DNA from: an uncultured Comamonadaceae bacterium
Lineage (GTDB): Bacteria; Pseudomonadota; Gammaproteobacteria; Burkholderiales; Burkholderiaceae_C
DNA length: 5,770 nucleotides
Assembly (NCBI GenBank): GCA_937871735.1
Contig: CALMOI010000517.1
Span: forward strand, 1 to 5,770
Reading direction: 5' to 3'
Shown here: positions 1-5,757 of the stretch, piece by piece
Layout: each line of letters begins with the position of its first letter
Numbering within the stretch: position 1 is the first letter of the stretch
Notes under the pieces: generated by a model
What the model was told of the DNA's origin: nothing
The model's input: the letters and a program-made list of their open reading frames with translations, nothing else
Databases searched by the model: none
Translations under genes and position numbers: made by a program

Positions 1-150
1 GACCGTGGCACCGTCGAATTCGACGGCAGCCTTTCCGACCTGAAAAGCGAGCAGTTTGAGCAGGTCGCGCCGCCCCTCGTAAATGCCCTGCGGCGTGATC
101 TCGCTGGCGACGGGGTGGCTAAAGTCGGATGAGTCAGTCTTGATGAACAT
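1..150 (-). CDS. msrP: MsrP (YedY)-like protein-methionine-sulfoxide reductase catalytic subunit, N-terminal fragment, possibly disrupted
   Basis: This is the first 50 codons of a gene that leaves the window. The N-terminus reads as an MsrP leader: HPVASEITP at residues 12-20, then IYEGRRDLLKL with a twin arginine at 27-28. In this family that stretch precedes the Tat hydrophobic segment. MsrP is a periplasmic molybdopterin enzyme that reduces methionine sulfoxide in proteins, fed by the haem membrane protein MsrQ. The start at 150 is supported by GAGGA seven bases upstream (158-162). It lies downstream of the ccsB terminator, so it should have its own promoter. One oddity: residues 36-50 (FQVGKAAVEFDGATV) contain Lys, Glu and Asp and do not look like a Tat hydrophobic region. 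The gene may be broken by a rearrangement near position 45-60. The family call rests on about 35 residues. Confidence 0.6.
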   Translation of the reverse strand, partial: MFIKTDSSDFSHPVASEITPQGIYEGRRDLLKLLAFQVGKAAVEFDGATV

Positions 151-157
151 GGTGAAG

Positions 158-162
158 TCCTC
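158..162 (-). promoter_or_regulatory. Shine-Dalgarno site of the msrP-like gene
   Basis: The minus strand reads GAGGA, then seven bases (CTTCACC), then the ATG at 150. It is one of the clearer ribosome sites in the window and fixes the start of the msrP-like fragment. Its presence suggests the 5' end of this gene is genuine even though the sequence further in looks odd. Confidence 0.65.
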
Positions 163-210
163 GGTTATCCATAGGTCGTGGGACAGGTCGCAGTCTTACA
201 AGTTCAGGAC

Positions 211-245
211 AAAAAAATGGCCCGGTGGGTGAGACCGGGCCATTT
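211..245 (-). terminator. Rho-independent terminator of the resB-ccsB unit
   Basis: A perfect 12-bp inverted repeat (AAATGGCCCGGT at 215-226 against ACCGGGCCATTT at 234-245) encloses a 7-base loop. On the minus strand the hairpin is followed by seven T residues (217-211, partly within the stem base). It lies 22 bases past the ccsB stop codon and upstream of the msrP-like start, so it separates the two transcription units. On the plus strand the stem is followed only by ATTT-like sequence and then C, so the minus direction is favoured. Confidence 0.9.
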
Positions 246-266
246 CAGTTCAAAGTGCGTGTCGCC

Positions 267-1601
267 TTACAAGGTGCCGTAGCTGTGCAACCCGCTCAAG
301 AACATGTTCACGCCGATGAAGGCAAACGTGGTCACTGCCAGACCCGCCAGCGCCCACCATGCGGCCACGGTGCCGCGCAAGCCCTTCATGAGGCGCATGT
401 GCAGCCAGGCGGCGTAGTTCAGCCAGACGATCAGCGCCCAGGTTTCTTTGGGATCCCAGCTCCAGTAGCCGCCCCAGGCTTCGGCAGCCCACAGCGCGCC
501 CAGCACCGTGGCAATGGTGAAGAAGGCAAAGCCGACGGCAATGGCCTTGTACATCACGTCGTCCAGCACTTCCAAGCTGGGCAGGCGCTCGGCCAAACGC
601 TTGCGGCCAAACAAGATGCTGCCCACGATCAACGAGGCAATGCCAAAGTACACCGCCCAGTAGCTGCTCATGCCCTCAGCCACCATCGCGCCCGGCTTTT
701 GGCGAAACACCACCGGCTCAAAGCACAGCACGATGCCCAGCAACCACAGCGGGGCCAGCTTGAACCAACGGGTTTCGGTCACCGACTGCTTGATCAGGTA
801 CGCAAACGCCACCATCGCCGACAGCGCAAACGTGCCGTAGCCGATGAAGTTGGCGGGGACGTGAATCTTCATCCACCAGCTTTTCAGGGCGGGCACCAGC
901 GGCTGGATTTCTTGTGCTTCGCGCACCAGCGTGTACCACAGCAAAAAGCCCACAGCAGCGCTGACCACCAGCATCACAAACGCACCCAAAGCGCGGGTTT
1001 TGTACTGAGCTTCGTAGTACAGGTAAAAGCCCGTGGTCATCCAGCAAAACATCACGAAGACTTCGTACAGGTTGCTGACCGGGATGTGGCCGATGTCCGG
1101 GCCAATTTGGTGGCTTTCATACCAGCGCACCATCGTGCCGATCAACGCCATGCCAATCGCCACCCAAGCGATTTTGGAACCCAGCCCTTCCATGACATCG
1201 CCTTGGTTGCGAATCAGCGCGCCCAACCAGTAAAACACCGTGCTCATGAAAATCAGCAAGCACATCCACAAGATGGCCGATTGGCTGGACAAGAAGTACT
1301 TGAGCCAGAACACGGTTTCGGCGCGCTTCAAGTCGCCGTCATAAGAGATGATGGCCAAGATCGAAAAACCCGCCACCACTAGCATCAGCGTGCGCAGCGG
1401 TCGCCAAAACCAGCCCAGCAGCACGGCCAGCGGAATGGCGCAGGTCAAGATGCCTTTTTCGTAGACATCCATCGCCGCGCCGTAGCGCGAGAAAGCAAAC
1501 AGCCCGCCCGCCAGCACCAAAGCGGCGAACAGCCAGTCATACAGACTGCGGCGGGAAAGAAACCCCTCATGCAGGGTCAGGGTGGTGGTTGTGGTGGTCA
1601 T
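267..1601 (-). CDS. ccsB: System II cytochrome c biogenesis protein, WWD-domain haem handler (ResC; named CcsB in databases, CcsA in the CcsBA literature)
   Basis: This 444-residue polytopic inner-membrane protein is the ResC half of the System II cytochrome c synthetase. The complex carries haem across the membrane and attaches it to CXXCH motifs of periplasmic apocytochromes. The WWD haem-binding motif is clear (WGGYWSWDPKETW, residues 376-388). Candidate axial or transport histidines are His247 (KIHVPANFIGYG), His401 (AAWLHMR) and His439 (LSGLHSYG), matching the pattern of external and membrane histidines in the family. The conserved PVSNLYE lies at 174-180. Many hydrophobic segments span the length, for example near 22-38, 52-66, 106-127, 204-222 and 414-436. 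The ATG overlaps the resB stop as ATGA, and AAGGA lies nine bases upstream inside resB, indicating translational coupling. A terminator follows. Gene naming is inconsistent between sources; the family assignment itself is secure. Confidence 0.95.
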   Translation of the reverse strand: MTTTTTTLTLHEGFLSRRSLYDWLFAALVLAGGLFAFSRYGAAMDVYEKGILTCAIPLAVLLGWFWRPLRTLMLVVAGFSILAIISYDGDLKRAETVFWLKYFLSSQSAILWMCLLIFMSTVFYWLGALIRNQGDVMEGLGSKIAWVAIGMALIGTMVRWYESHQIGPDIGHIPVSNLYEVFVMFCWMTTGFYLYYEAQYKTRALGAFVMLVVSAAVGFLLWYTLVREAQEIQPLVPALKSWWMKIHVPANFIGYGTFALSAMVAFAYLIKQSVTETRWFKLAPLWLLGIVLCFEPVVFRQKPGAMVAEGMSSYWAVYFGIASLIVGSILFGRKRLAERLPSLEVLDDVMYKAIAVGFAFFTIATVLGALWAAEAWGGYWSWDPKETWALIVWLNYAAWLHMRLMKGLRGTVAAWWALAGLAVTTFAFIGVNMFLSGLHSYGTL

Positions 1602-3736
1602 GTCGATAAGTCCTTGATCCCGAGCAATTTGTCCTTGAGCTGGACGAACTCACGATCGCCGTCCATGGTCTTGCGGTTGGTGGACAGTGCCATCGTGGCC
1701 TGTGTCTGGGGGGGGGTCTCGTCTGGGCCGTGCGGGGCAAACCAAATCCAAAGGCGACGTTCGCGCACGTACAGCATGGCGAACACACCCAAAATCAGCA
1801 AGGCGCAGCCCAGATAAACCACGGTCTTGCCAGGGGCGCGCGCCACCTGAAACACGCTGGCTTGCACTTGGGTGAAGTCTTGCAACTGGAACGTCATGGG
1901 CGCGGGGTACAGCGGCACATCACTGAGCGCAAACACGGACTGGGTCATGAAGCCTTGCAGCTTGTCGTCCGGGATCAGCGCGGGCAGCTTGGCTTGTTCA
2001 CGCGAGACTTGCAGCAACTCATAGAGCACGCCGTTCAGGATGCGGATCAGCACTTCGCTGGCCCGGTTGCGATCAGCTTCGGGCACGTTCAGTTCCATGA
2101 AATCAGCCACGGCTTGCAGACCGCCGTTGCGGTTGCCCTTGACGACTTCCGTGCCCGCAAACAGCGACATGGCGCGATTGGCCGAGCTCATGAGCTGCGT
2201 CACCAGCTCGGGGCGCGCTTTGTCCACCGCCCGCGTGGCGTAGCGGCGCACCGCCAGTTCGCGCAGCGCCGGGTTTTGCAGCGCGGCGCGCAGGCGCAAG
2301 AAGCCATCGAGCGAGTTTTGATCGTCTGCCGGAATGCGCAGGTAGCGAAATGGCTCGGCTGGCGAGTCGCGCGTGCCCAGCAAGAACACCGGGATGCCGT
2401 CGCCGGTGTCCATCGGCACCATGTAGTTGTTGAATTCACGCGCTTGGCCCGCCGCATCGCGCAGCTTGTAGCTGATGCTGGGGCCCACATTGCGCAGCGT
2501 TTTGGGGGTGGTGCTCTTGTTGCCCGCGCCTAGGTGCTTGCCCAAGGTGGCTGTCAAATCAACCTTGCGCACATCGGTGCCCGAGCCTGAGGCGTTGGGT
2601 GTCATGTTTTCCACGTTGATAACGCGCAGGCCGGTGTACTCCAAGGTCAACTTGTCCGCGCCCTTGGTGAGCTGGGATGTGCCGCCGATCACGCCGCGAA
2701 TCTCAAACGGTTCGGTGGCCGCCGCCATCGGGTAGGCCTTGAGGCGCACGCTGGAGCCGCCGTCGTCGAAGCTGGACTGGTAAATCTCCACGCCTTTGTA
2801 GACGGCGGGATGGTTCACCTCCACACGCGCTGTCTGCTTTTCGCCTGTGGCTTTGTCGTGAATCACGATGTCGCTGGCAAACAACTTGGGCATGCCGGTG
2901 GCGTAGTACTCCACCACGAACTTCTTCAACTCAATCGCAAACGGCAGCTCTTGCAGCAAGATGCCGTCCGCTTGACTCAGGATGGCGGTGCTGGACTGGG
3001 TGTTTTCAGCCACCATCAAATTGCCCCGGAAGGTGGGGTTGCGCTCAGACAGGCGGTGCTGCTGCGGCACATCGGCAATCAAGCCGCCGCCGTTGTAGGG
3101 CACTTTGCCGCTGAACAGCATTTGGGCGCGGACGATCAAATCGCCGTCCAACAGGCCGCCCAAGCAAATCAGCACGATGGCGCTGTGCGCGGCGATATAG
3201 CCAATCTTGTTCACACCGCCGATCTTGGCGGCCAGCATCCAGCCTGCGCCTTCGGGGCGGTCGCGGCGCTGGAGCTTCACCTTCCAGCCGCCGCTCGCCA
3301 GCAAATGACCCAATCGCGTGGCAGCGGCTTCGGGCGCTTCAACCAGCGTGGCTTCGGCGCGGTGACCGAAGGCTTTCAAACTTTGCTCGCGGATGTTTTC
3401 TTTGTAGGTCTTCAGATCCACCAAAATTTTGGGGGTGTTGCGCGCAATACACAGCGAGGTGCTGGTGACCAAAAACGCCAAAATCAACATGAACCACCAA
3501 GCGCTGTACACCGCGTACAAGTTGATGGCACCAAACACCTCAGCCCAAAACGGCCCGAACTGGTTCACGTAATTGTTGATGGGCTCGTGCTGCTTGAGCA
3601 CCGTGCCAATGACCGAGGCAATGCAAATCACCGTCAGCAGCGAGATGGCAAAGCGCATCGACGACAACAGCTCCACGGCGGCGCGCAAGACCCGCGAGCC
3701 GGAACTGACTTCAAGACCTTGAGTGGAAACTGTCAT
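1598..3736 (-). CDS. resB: System II cytochrome c biogenesis protein ResB (Ccs1-type)
   Basis: This 712-residue protein is the partner of the downstream WWD protein and has the long betaproteobacterial form. Residues 20-50 (ELLSSMRFAISLLTVICIAS and onward) give the first membrane segment. Others are near 76-97, 177-197 and 637-657. A large periplasmic domain at about 200-635 is thought to hold the apocytochrome or its CXXCH region. His184 lies in the third segment (IAAHSAIVLICLGG), where family members carry a haem-related histidine. HPAVYKGVEIYQSSF at 309-323 is a family hallmark. The C-terminal tail (about 660-712) is cytoplasmic and contains codons made of a C9 run. The ATG at 3736 has no obvious Shine-Dalgarno, but it gives the expected short N-terminus before the conserved LLSSMRFAISLLT; the next Met (27) would cut into the first membrane segment. 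It overlaps ccsB by four bases. Confidence 0.95.
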   Translation of the reverse strand: MTVSTQGLEVSSGSRVLRAAVELLSSMRFAISLLTVICIASVIGTVLKQHEPINNYVNQFGPFWAEVFGAINLYAVYSAWWFMLILAFLVTSTSLCIARNTPKILVDLKTYKENIREQSLKAFGHRAEATLVEAPEAAATRLGHLLASGGWKVKLQRRDRPEGAGWMLAAKIGGVNKIGYIAAHSAIVLICLGGLLDGDLIVRAQMLFSGKVPYNGGGLIADVPQQHRLSERNPTFRGNLMVAENTQSSTAILSQADGILLQELPFAIELKKFVVEYYATGMPKLFASDIVIHDKATGEKQTARVEVNHPAVYKGVEIYQSSFDDGGSSVRLKAYPMAAATEPFEIRGVIGGTSQLTKGADKLTLEYTGLRVINVENMTPNASGSGTDVRKVDLTATLGKHLGAGNKSTTPKTLRNVGPSISYKLRDAAGQAREFNNYMVPMDTGDGIPVFLLGTRDSPAEPFRYLRIPADDQNSLDGFLRLRAALQNPALRELAVRRYATRAVDKARPELVTQLMSSANRAMSLFAGTEVVKGNRNGGLQAVADFMELNVPEADRNRASEVLIRILNGVLYELLQVSREQAKLPALIPDDKLQGFMTQSVFALSDVPLYPAPMTFQLQDFTQVQASVFQVARAPGKTVVYLGCALLILGVFAMLYVRERRLWIWFAPHGPDETPPQTQATMALSTNRKTMDGDREFVQLKDKLLGIKDLST
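1708..1716 (-). repeat. Homopolymer of nine C (coding strand) in the 3' end of resB
   Basis: The plus strand shows nine consecutive G, read as C9 in resB codons Thr674-Pro675-Pro676-Gln677. Loss of one C would move the frame so that it ends at 1567, past the ccsB start. Gain of one C would stop translation at the TGA at 1650-1652. Either change alters only the cytoplasmic tail of ResB but breaks the ATGA coupling with ccsB. It could be a slippage site or simply a place prone to sequencing error. Confidence 0.8.
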
Positions 3737-3770
3737 GCGTAAAAAGAGCTACAGAAGGTGACGAAGGCTG

Positions 3771-3785
3771 GCAGCGCAACGCTGC
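3771..3785. repeat. Short inverted repeat between the c4 terminator and resB
   Basis: GCAGCG and CGCTGC (3771-3776 and 3780-3785) are perfect complements around CAA. The site lies 35 bases upstream of the resB start and just after the c4 terminator. It could be an operator half-site pair, a 5' leader hairpin or chance. No confident promoter hexamers were seen around it, though resB is expected to be transcribed from this gap. Confidence 0.35.
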
Positions 3786-3792
3786 AAACAAC

Positions 3793-3823
3793 AAAAAAGG
3801 CGGGCCTTGCAACAAGACCCGCC
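3793..3823 (-). terminator. Rho-independent terminator downstream of cytochrome c4
   Basis: Two 10-base arms (3799-3808 and 3814-3823) pair around the loop GCAAC, followed on the minus strand by six T residues (3798-3793). The single imperfect position (3805 with 3817) is a C/A mismatch on the plus strand but a G-U wobble in minus-strand RNA. The hairpin is therefore fully paired only in the minus direction, which agrees with its position after the c4 stop at 3961. It lies 57 bases before the resB start and should separate c4 from resB transcription, at least in part. Confidence 0.85.
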
Positions 3824-3960
3824 CTGGTATCGATACAGAAAGCTGGACTAGGTTCAGTTTTCCAACTGCAACCTGCCGATTTTGCCCCCTGAAAATGAAG
3901 AATCGCTGATTGACCTGACAAGCCGCCCGGCTTCAAGCGCCGAGTCAGCCGGTCATGAGT
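3824..3960. other. Untranslated stretch between the c4 stop and its terminator
   Basis: About 137 bases lie between the cytochrome c4 stop codon and the terminator hairpin. A reading frame of 67 codons crosses this stretch on the minus strand, but it lacks recognisable protein features and runs through the terminator, so I do not call it. A 10-base palindrome GTATCGATAC at 3827-3836 is unremarkable. The segment is probably the 3' untranslated region of the c4 message. Confidence 0.5.
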
Positions 3961-4587
3961 TCAACGCAGACCGGCGATGTAGTCAGCCACAGCCTTGATT
4001 TCACGGTCGTTCATTTTGGCGGCAACACCCGTCATTTGGATGCTGTTTTTGCGCACGCCATCGCGGAAAGCGGTCAGTTGCGCCACAGCGTAATCAGACT
4101 GCTGACCCGACAGACGCGGGTACTGAGCCGGAATGCCAGCGCCGTTGGGGCTGTGGCAGCCTGCGCAAGCGGCGATTTGGCGATCAGGAATGCCGCCACG
4201 GTAAATGCGTTCACCCAAGGCCACGTTTTCTTTGTCCTTGGCGAAACCGGGCTTGGCTTTTTGCGATGCCAGCCAGTAGGCCACGTTGCGCATGTCGTCA
4301 TCGCTGAGCGTGCTGGCCATGCCGGTCATGACAGCATTGGCGCGCTTGCCGGACTTGAATTCGGTCAGCTGTTTGATCAGGTATTCGGGATGCTGCTGGG
4401 CCAACTTGGGGTTGGCGGGCGTGGTCGAATTGCCATCGGCAGCGTGGCAAGCGGCGCACACTGCGGTGAAGCTGGCTTCACCCTTAACGAGATCAGGCTT
4501 GGCAACCTGGGCGGCGGCTTTGTCGTCCGCAGCCACAGCAGAGGCGGCAAACAGGGCGACCATCAGGAAAGAGGCAAACAGCTTCAT
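3961..4587 (-). CDS. Di-haem cytochrome c4, periplasmic electron carrier
   Basis: The 208-residue precursor has two class I cytochrome c domains, as in the c4 family that passes electrons from the bc1 complex to terminal oxidases. Residues 1-20 are a Sec signal peptide (MKLFASFLMVALFAASAVAA) with AVA-type cleavage. Haem sites are CAACH at 44-48 and CAGCH at 141-145. By equivalence between the repeats the sixth ligands are probably Met87 (VMTGM) and Met185 (IQMTGV). Each domain ends in the usual C-terminal helix (DMRNVAYWLASQ; EIKAVADYIAGL). The ATG at 4587 is preferred over a GTG at 4620 because it starts directly at the signal peptide; neither has a clear Shine-Dalgarno, and the leader is a C/A-rich CCAACCCAACCAACCC tract. 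It is an evident client of the ResB/CcsB system encoded next. The upstream flank has been entered by a tnpB element. Confidence 0.93.
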   Translation of the reverse strand: MKLFASFLMVALFAASAVAADDKAAAQVAKPDLVKGEASFTAVCAACHAADGNSTTPANPKLAQQHPEYLIKQLTEFKSGKRANAVMTGMASTLSDDDMRNVAYWLASQKAKPGFAKDKENVALGERIYRGGIPDRQIAACAGCHSPNGAGIPAQYPRLSGQQSDYAVAQLTAFRDGVRKNSIQMTGVAAKMNDREIKAVADYIAGLR

Positions 4588-4623
4588 GGCAGAGGGTTGG
4601 TTGGGTTGGCGCAAAACCACATG

Positions 4624-4654
4624 ATTCTACAATGCGGACTTGGGTTTGCCCCAA
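4624..4654 (-). promoter_or_regulatory. Candidate promoter of cytochrome c4
   Basis: On the minus strand TAGAAT (4624-4629) resembles a sigma-70 -10 box and lies 36 bases before the c4 ATG. The best -35 candidate is TTGGGG (4649-4654), with a rather long 19-base spacer. The TAG of this -10 is also the stop codon of the tnpB frame. The -35 lies just outside the inferred element end, so the insertion would have replaced everything further upstream. The match is weak and the call is tentative. Confidence 0.3.
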
Positions 4655-5757
4655 TTTAACCAAGGTCCCCGGTTGACATCCTCCCCATCCTCAAGGATGA
4701 GGCTTCCCACAACTGGCGTGTCATGCCCGACACGGGAGCTGAATCTCTTCAGAATGTTTTTTGCCGCATTCACATCCCGATCATGCTGACAGCCACACCC
4801 CGAACACATCCAGCTCCTTATTCCAAGGTCTGCGATACCTCTCGGCCTCGAATCGGGCAAAGCACCGCAACTCGAACAGACTTGGGATGTAAAACACTCG
4901 TTCACTTCTTCAAACCACGCGCCATGCTTAACAGCCTTGTACGCCAGTTGAGCTCTAAAGGACGACCAGCCCGCATCCAAAACCGACTTCGCCATGCTGG
5001 TCTTGGCGAGTCCAGCAGCGGACACGTTGCCCACCGCGATGTAGTCAAACTCGCGCACGATGCGGGTGCTGAGCTTGTGGTGAAAGTCGTTTCGCCGATT
5101 TCCTATTTGTGCGTGAATCGCTTTCACTCGCTTTTTCTTGCCCGCCCGCTGCGCCACGGCCAGCGCCGCTTCGGCACCTCGGTAAATGCGCTGCGCCCCA
5201 ATCTTCTCGCCCGTAGACAAAGTGGCGAAGTCCTTGAGCCCAAGATCAATGCCCACGCCTTTGAGCGGCGCACGCACCTCCCCAGCAACGGTTTGAACAT
5301 CAATCACGATGTTCAAATACCAGTGGCCCCGGCTGTCTCGAGAAAAGTTGCTGCCATCCTTGATCTTGCCTTTGGGCAGCGCACGGCTGTTGAAGACGCG
5401 AAACGTGTTACCCGCAAAACGAAAGGCATCACCCTCACGCTTCAAGTCCCGGCCTTTGAACGGAACCCAGCCCAGCGACTTCTTGCCCCGGTAGCGCAGA
5501 TACGGACGGTTTTTTTGCGAACGCGATTTGGCGTATTGTTCGCACACCGCATTGATCGTTCCCGAGTGCAAGCCCAGCTCTTTGCTGGCCCCCGTCGTGA
5601 GCTTGTTCAGATCAAATCCGGTGTGCCAGCGACGGCCAAAGCGCAGAGCGTCTTTTTGCCGGTCGTTACAGAAGTTCCAGACAAAGTTCACCGCCCGGCT
5701 TTGCTGGTTCAGCAAGCCATTGAGCGACTTCACCCGGTATCTGTAGACCAGGATCAT
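4627..5757 (-). CDS. tnpB: TnpB-family RNA-guided nuclease of an IS200/IS605 (IS1341-like) element
   Basis: The 376-residue frame has the TnpB plan: an N-terminal helix-turn-helix-like part (NQQSRAVNFVWNFCNDRQ, 17-34), a beta-rich wedge region and a RuvC fold with an inserted zinc finger. RuvC-I is GIDLGLKDFATLS with Asp171. RuvC-III is HDRDVNAAKNIL with Asp326/Asp328. The zinc finger uses Cys294, Cys297, Cys318 and Cys321. At the RuvC-II position the usual IxVEDL reads IAVGNV (240-245), so Gly243 replaces the catalytic Glu; nearby conserved candidates are Glu283, Glu284 and Glu287 before the zinc finger. TnpB nucleases use an RNA from the element's right end to cut the empty donor site. The last ~20 codons lie outside the element. 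The start at 5757 is uncertain: the frame stays open to the window edge, with no Shine-Dalgarno seen. Confidence 0.9.
   Translation of the reverse strand: MILVYRYRVKSLNGLLNQQSRAVNFVWNFCNDRQKDALRFGRRWHTGFDLNKLTTGASKELGLHSGTINAVCEQYAKSRSQKNRPYLRYRGKKSLGWVPFKGRDLKREGDAFRFAGNTFRVFNSRALPKGKIKDGSNFSRDSRGHWYLNIVIDVQTVAGEVRAPLKGVGIDLGLKDFATLSTGEKIGAQRIYRGAEAALAVAQRAGKKKRVKAIHAQIGNRRNDFHHKLSTRIVREFDYIAVGNVSAAGLAKTSMAKSVLDAGWSSFRAQLAYKAVKHGAWFEEVNECFTSQVCSSCGALPDSRPRGIADLGIRSWMCSGCGCQHDRDVNAAKNILKRFSSRVGHDTPVVGSLILEDGEDVNRGPWLNWGKPKSAL
4653..4672 (-). other. Predicted guide segment of the omega RNA, taken from flanking chromosome
   Basis: Sequence directly downstream of the right end on the minus strand begins CCGGGGACCTTGGTTAAATT. 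If the boundary at 4673 is right, this would be the guide portion of the RNA and would match the uninterrupted chromosomal site upstream of cytochrome c4. A shift of a few bases in the boundary would shift the guide equally. Confidence 0.35.
4673..4830 (-). ncRNA. Putative omega RNA (reRNA) scaffold overlapping the 3' end of tnpB
   Basis: In characterised TnpB systems the guide RNA scaffold is made from the 3' part of tnpB and the right end, on the same strand, and ends exactly at the element boundary. The same arrangement is possible here: the scaffold would overlap the last codons of tnpB and finish with the hairpin at 4686-4699 and the GGGGAGGATGTCAA end. The 5' limit given (about 4830) is a guess based on typical sizes of 100-200 bases, not on a visible signal. 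Confidence 0.4.
4686..4699 (-). repeat. Subterminal hairpin at the right end of the element
   Basis: CATCC and GGATG flank TTGA as a perfect imperfect-loop palindrome (six pairs if the inner T-A is also counted). It lies nine bases inside the inferred right end. In the IS200/IS605 family such hairpins are bound by the Y1 transposase, and in RNA form they belong to the omega RNA scaffold. The same bases also code for Leu-Ile-Leu-Glu-Asp of the TnpB frame (residues 353-357). Confidence 0.6.

Noticed and set aside
225..1382. Long plus-strand open frame of 385 codons opposite ccsB
   Set aside because: It is rich in His, Gln and Arg with no hydrophobic or domain pattern, and it mirrors a well-supported membrane protein gene on the other strand. 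It also begins inside the ccsB terminator. It is an antisense shadow typical of GC-rich coding DNA.
1730..3742. Plus-strand open frames of 267 and 310 codons (1730-2533 and 2810-3742) opposite resB
   Set aside because: Same low-complexity His/Gln/Arg/Ala composition and no recognisable motifs; both lie wholly over the resB coding region (the second runs only a few bases past its start).
3827..3836. Palindrome GTATCGATAC
   Set aside because: A single 10-base palindrome in an untranslated tail, expected by chance; no partner site or promoter nearby.
3733..3936. Minus-strand frame of 67 codons between c4 and resB
   Set aside because: It crosses the c4 terminator hairpin and overlaps the resB start, and it has no Shine-Dalgarno and no family resemblance.
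4588..4611. Repeated CAACC units in the c4 leader, considered as a direct repeat or regulator site
   Set aside because: There are only three irregular copies of a very short unit, with no symmetry; probably a low-complexity unstructured leader.
4588..4620. Upstream GTG start for cytochrome c4 at 4620, adding 11 residues
   Set aside because: The extra residues (VLRQPNQPSA) would lie before an already complete signal peptide. They derive from a C/A-rich leader and have no ribosome site.
3955..4659. Plus-strand open frame of 234 codons opposite cytochrome c4
   Set aside because: The minus strand has a signal peptide and two CXXCH motifs, which decides the coding strand. The plus frame shows no domain features.
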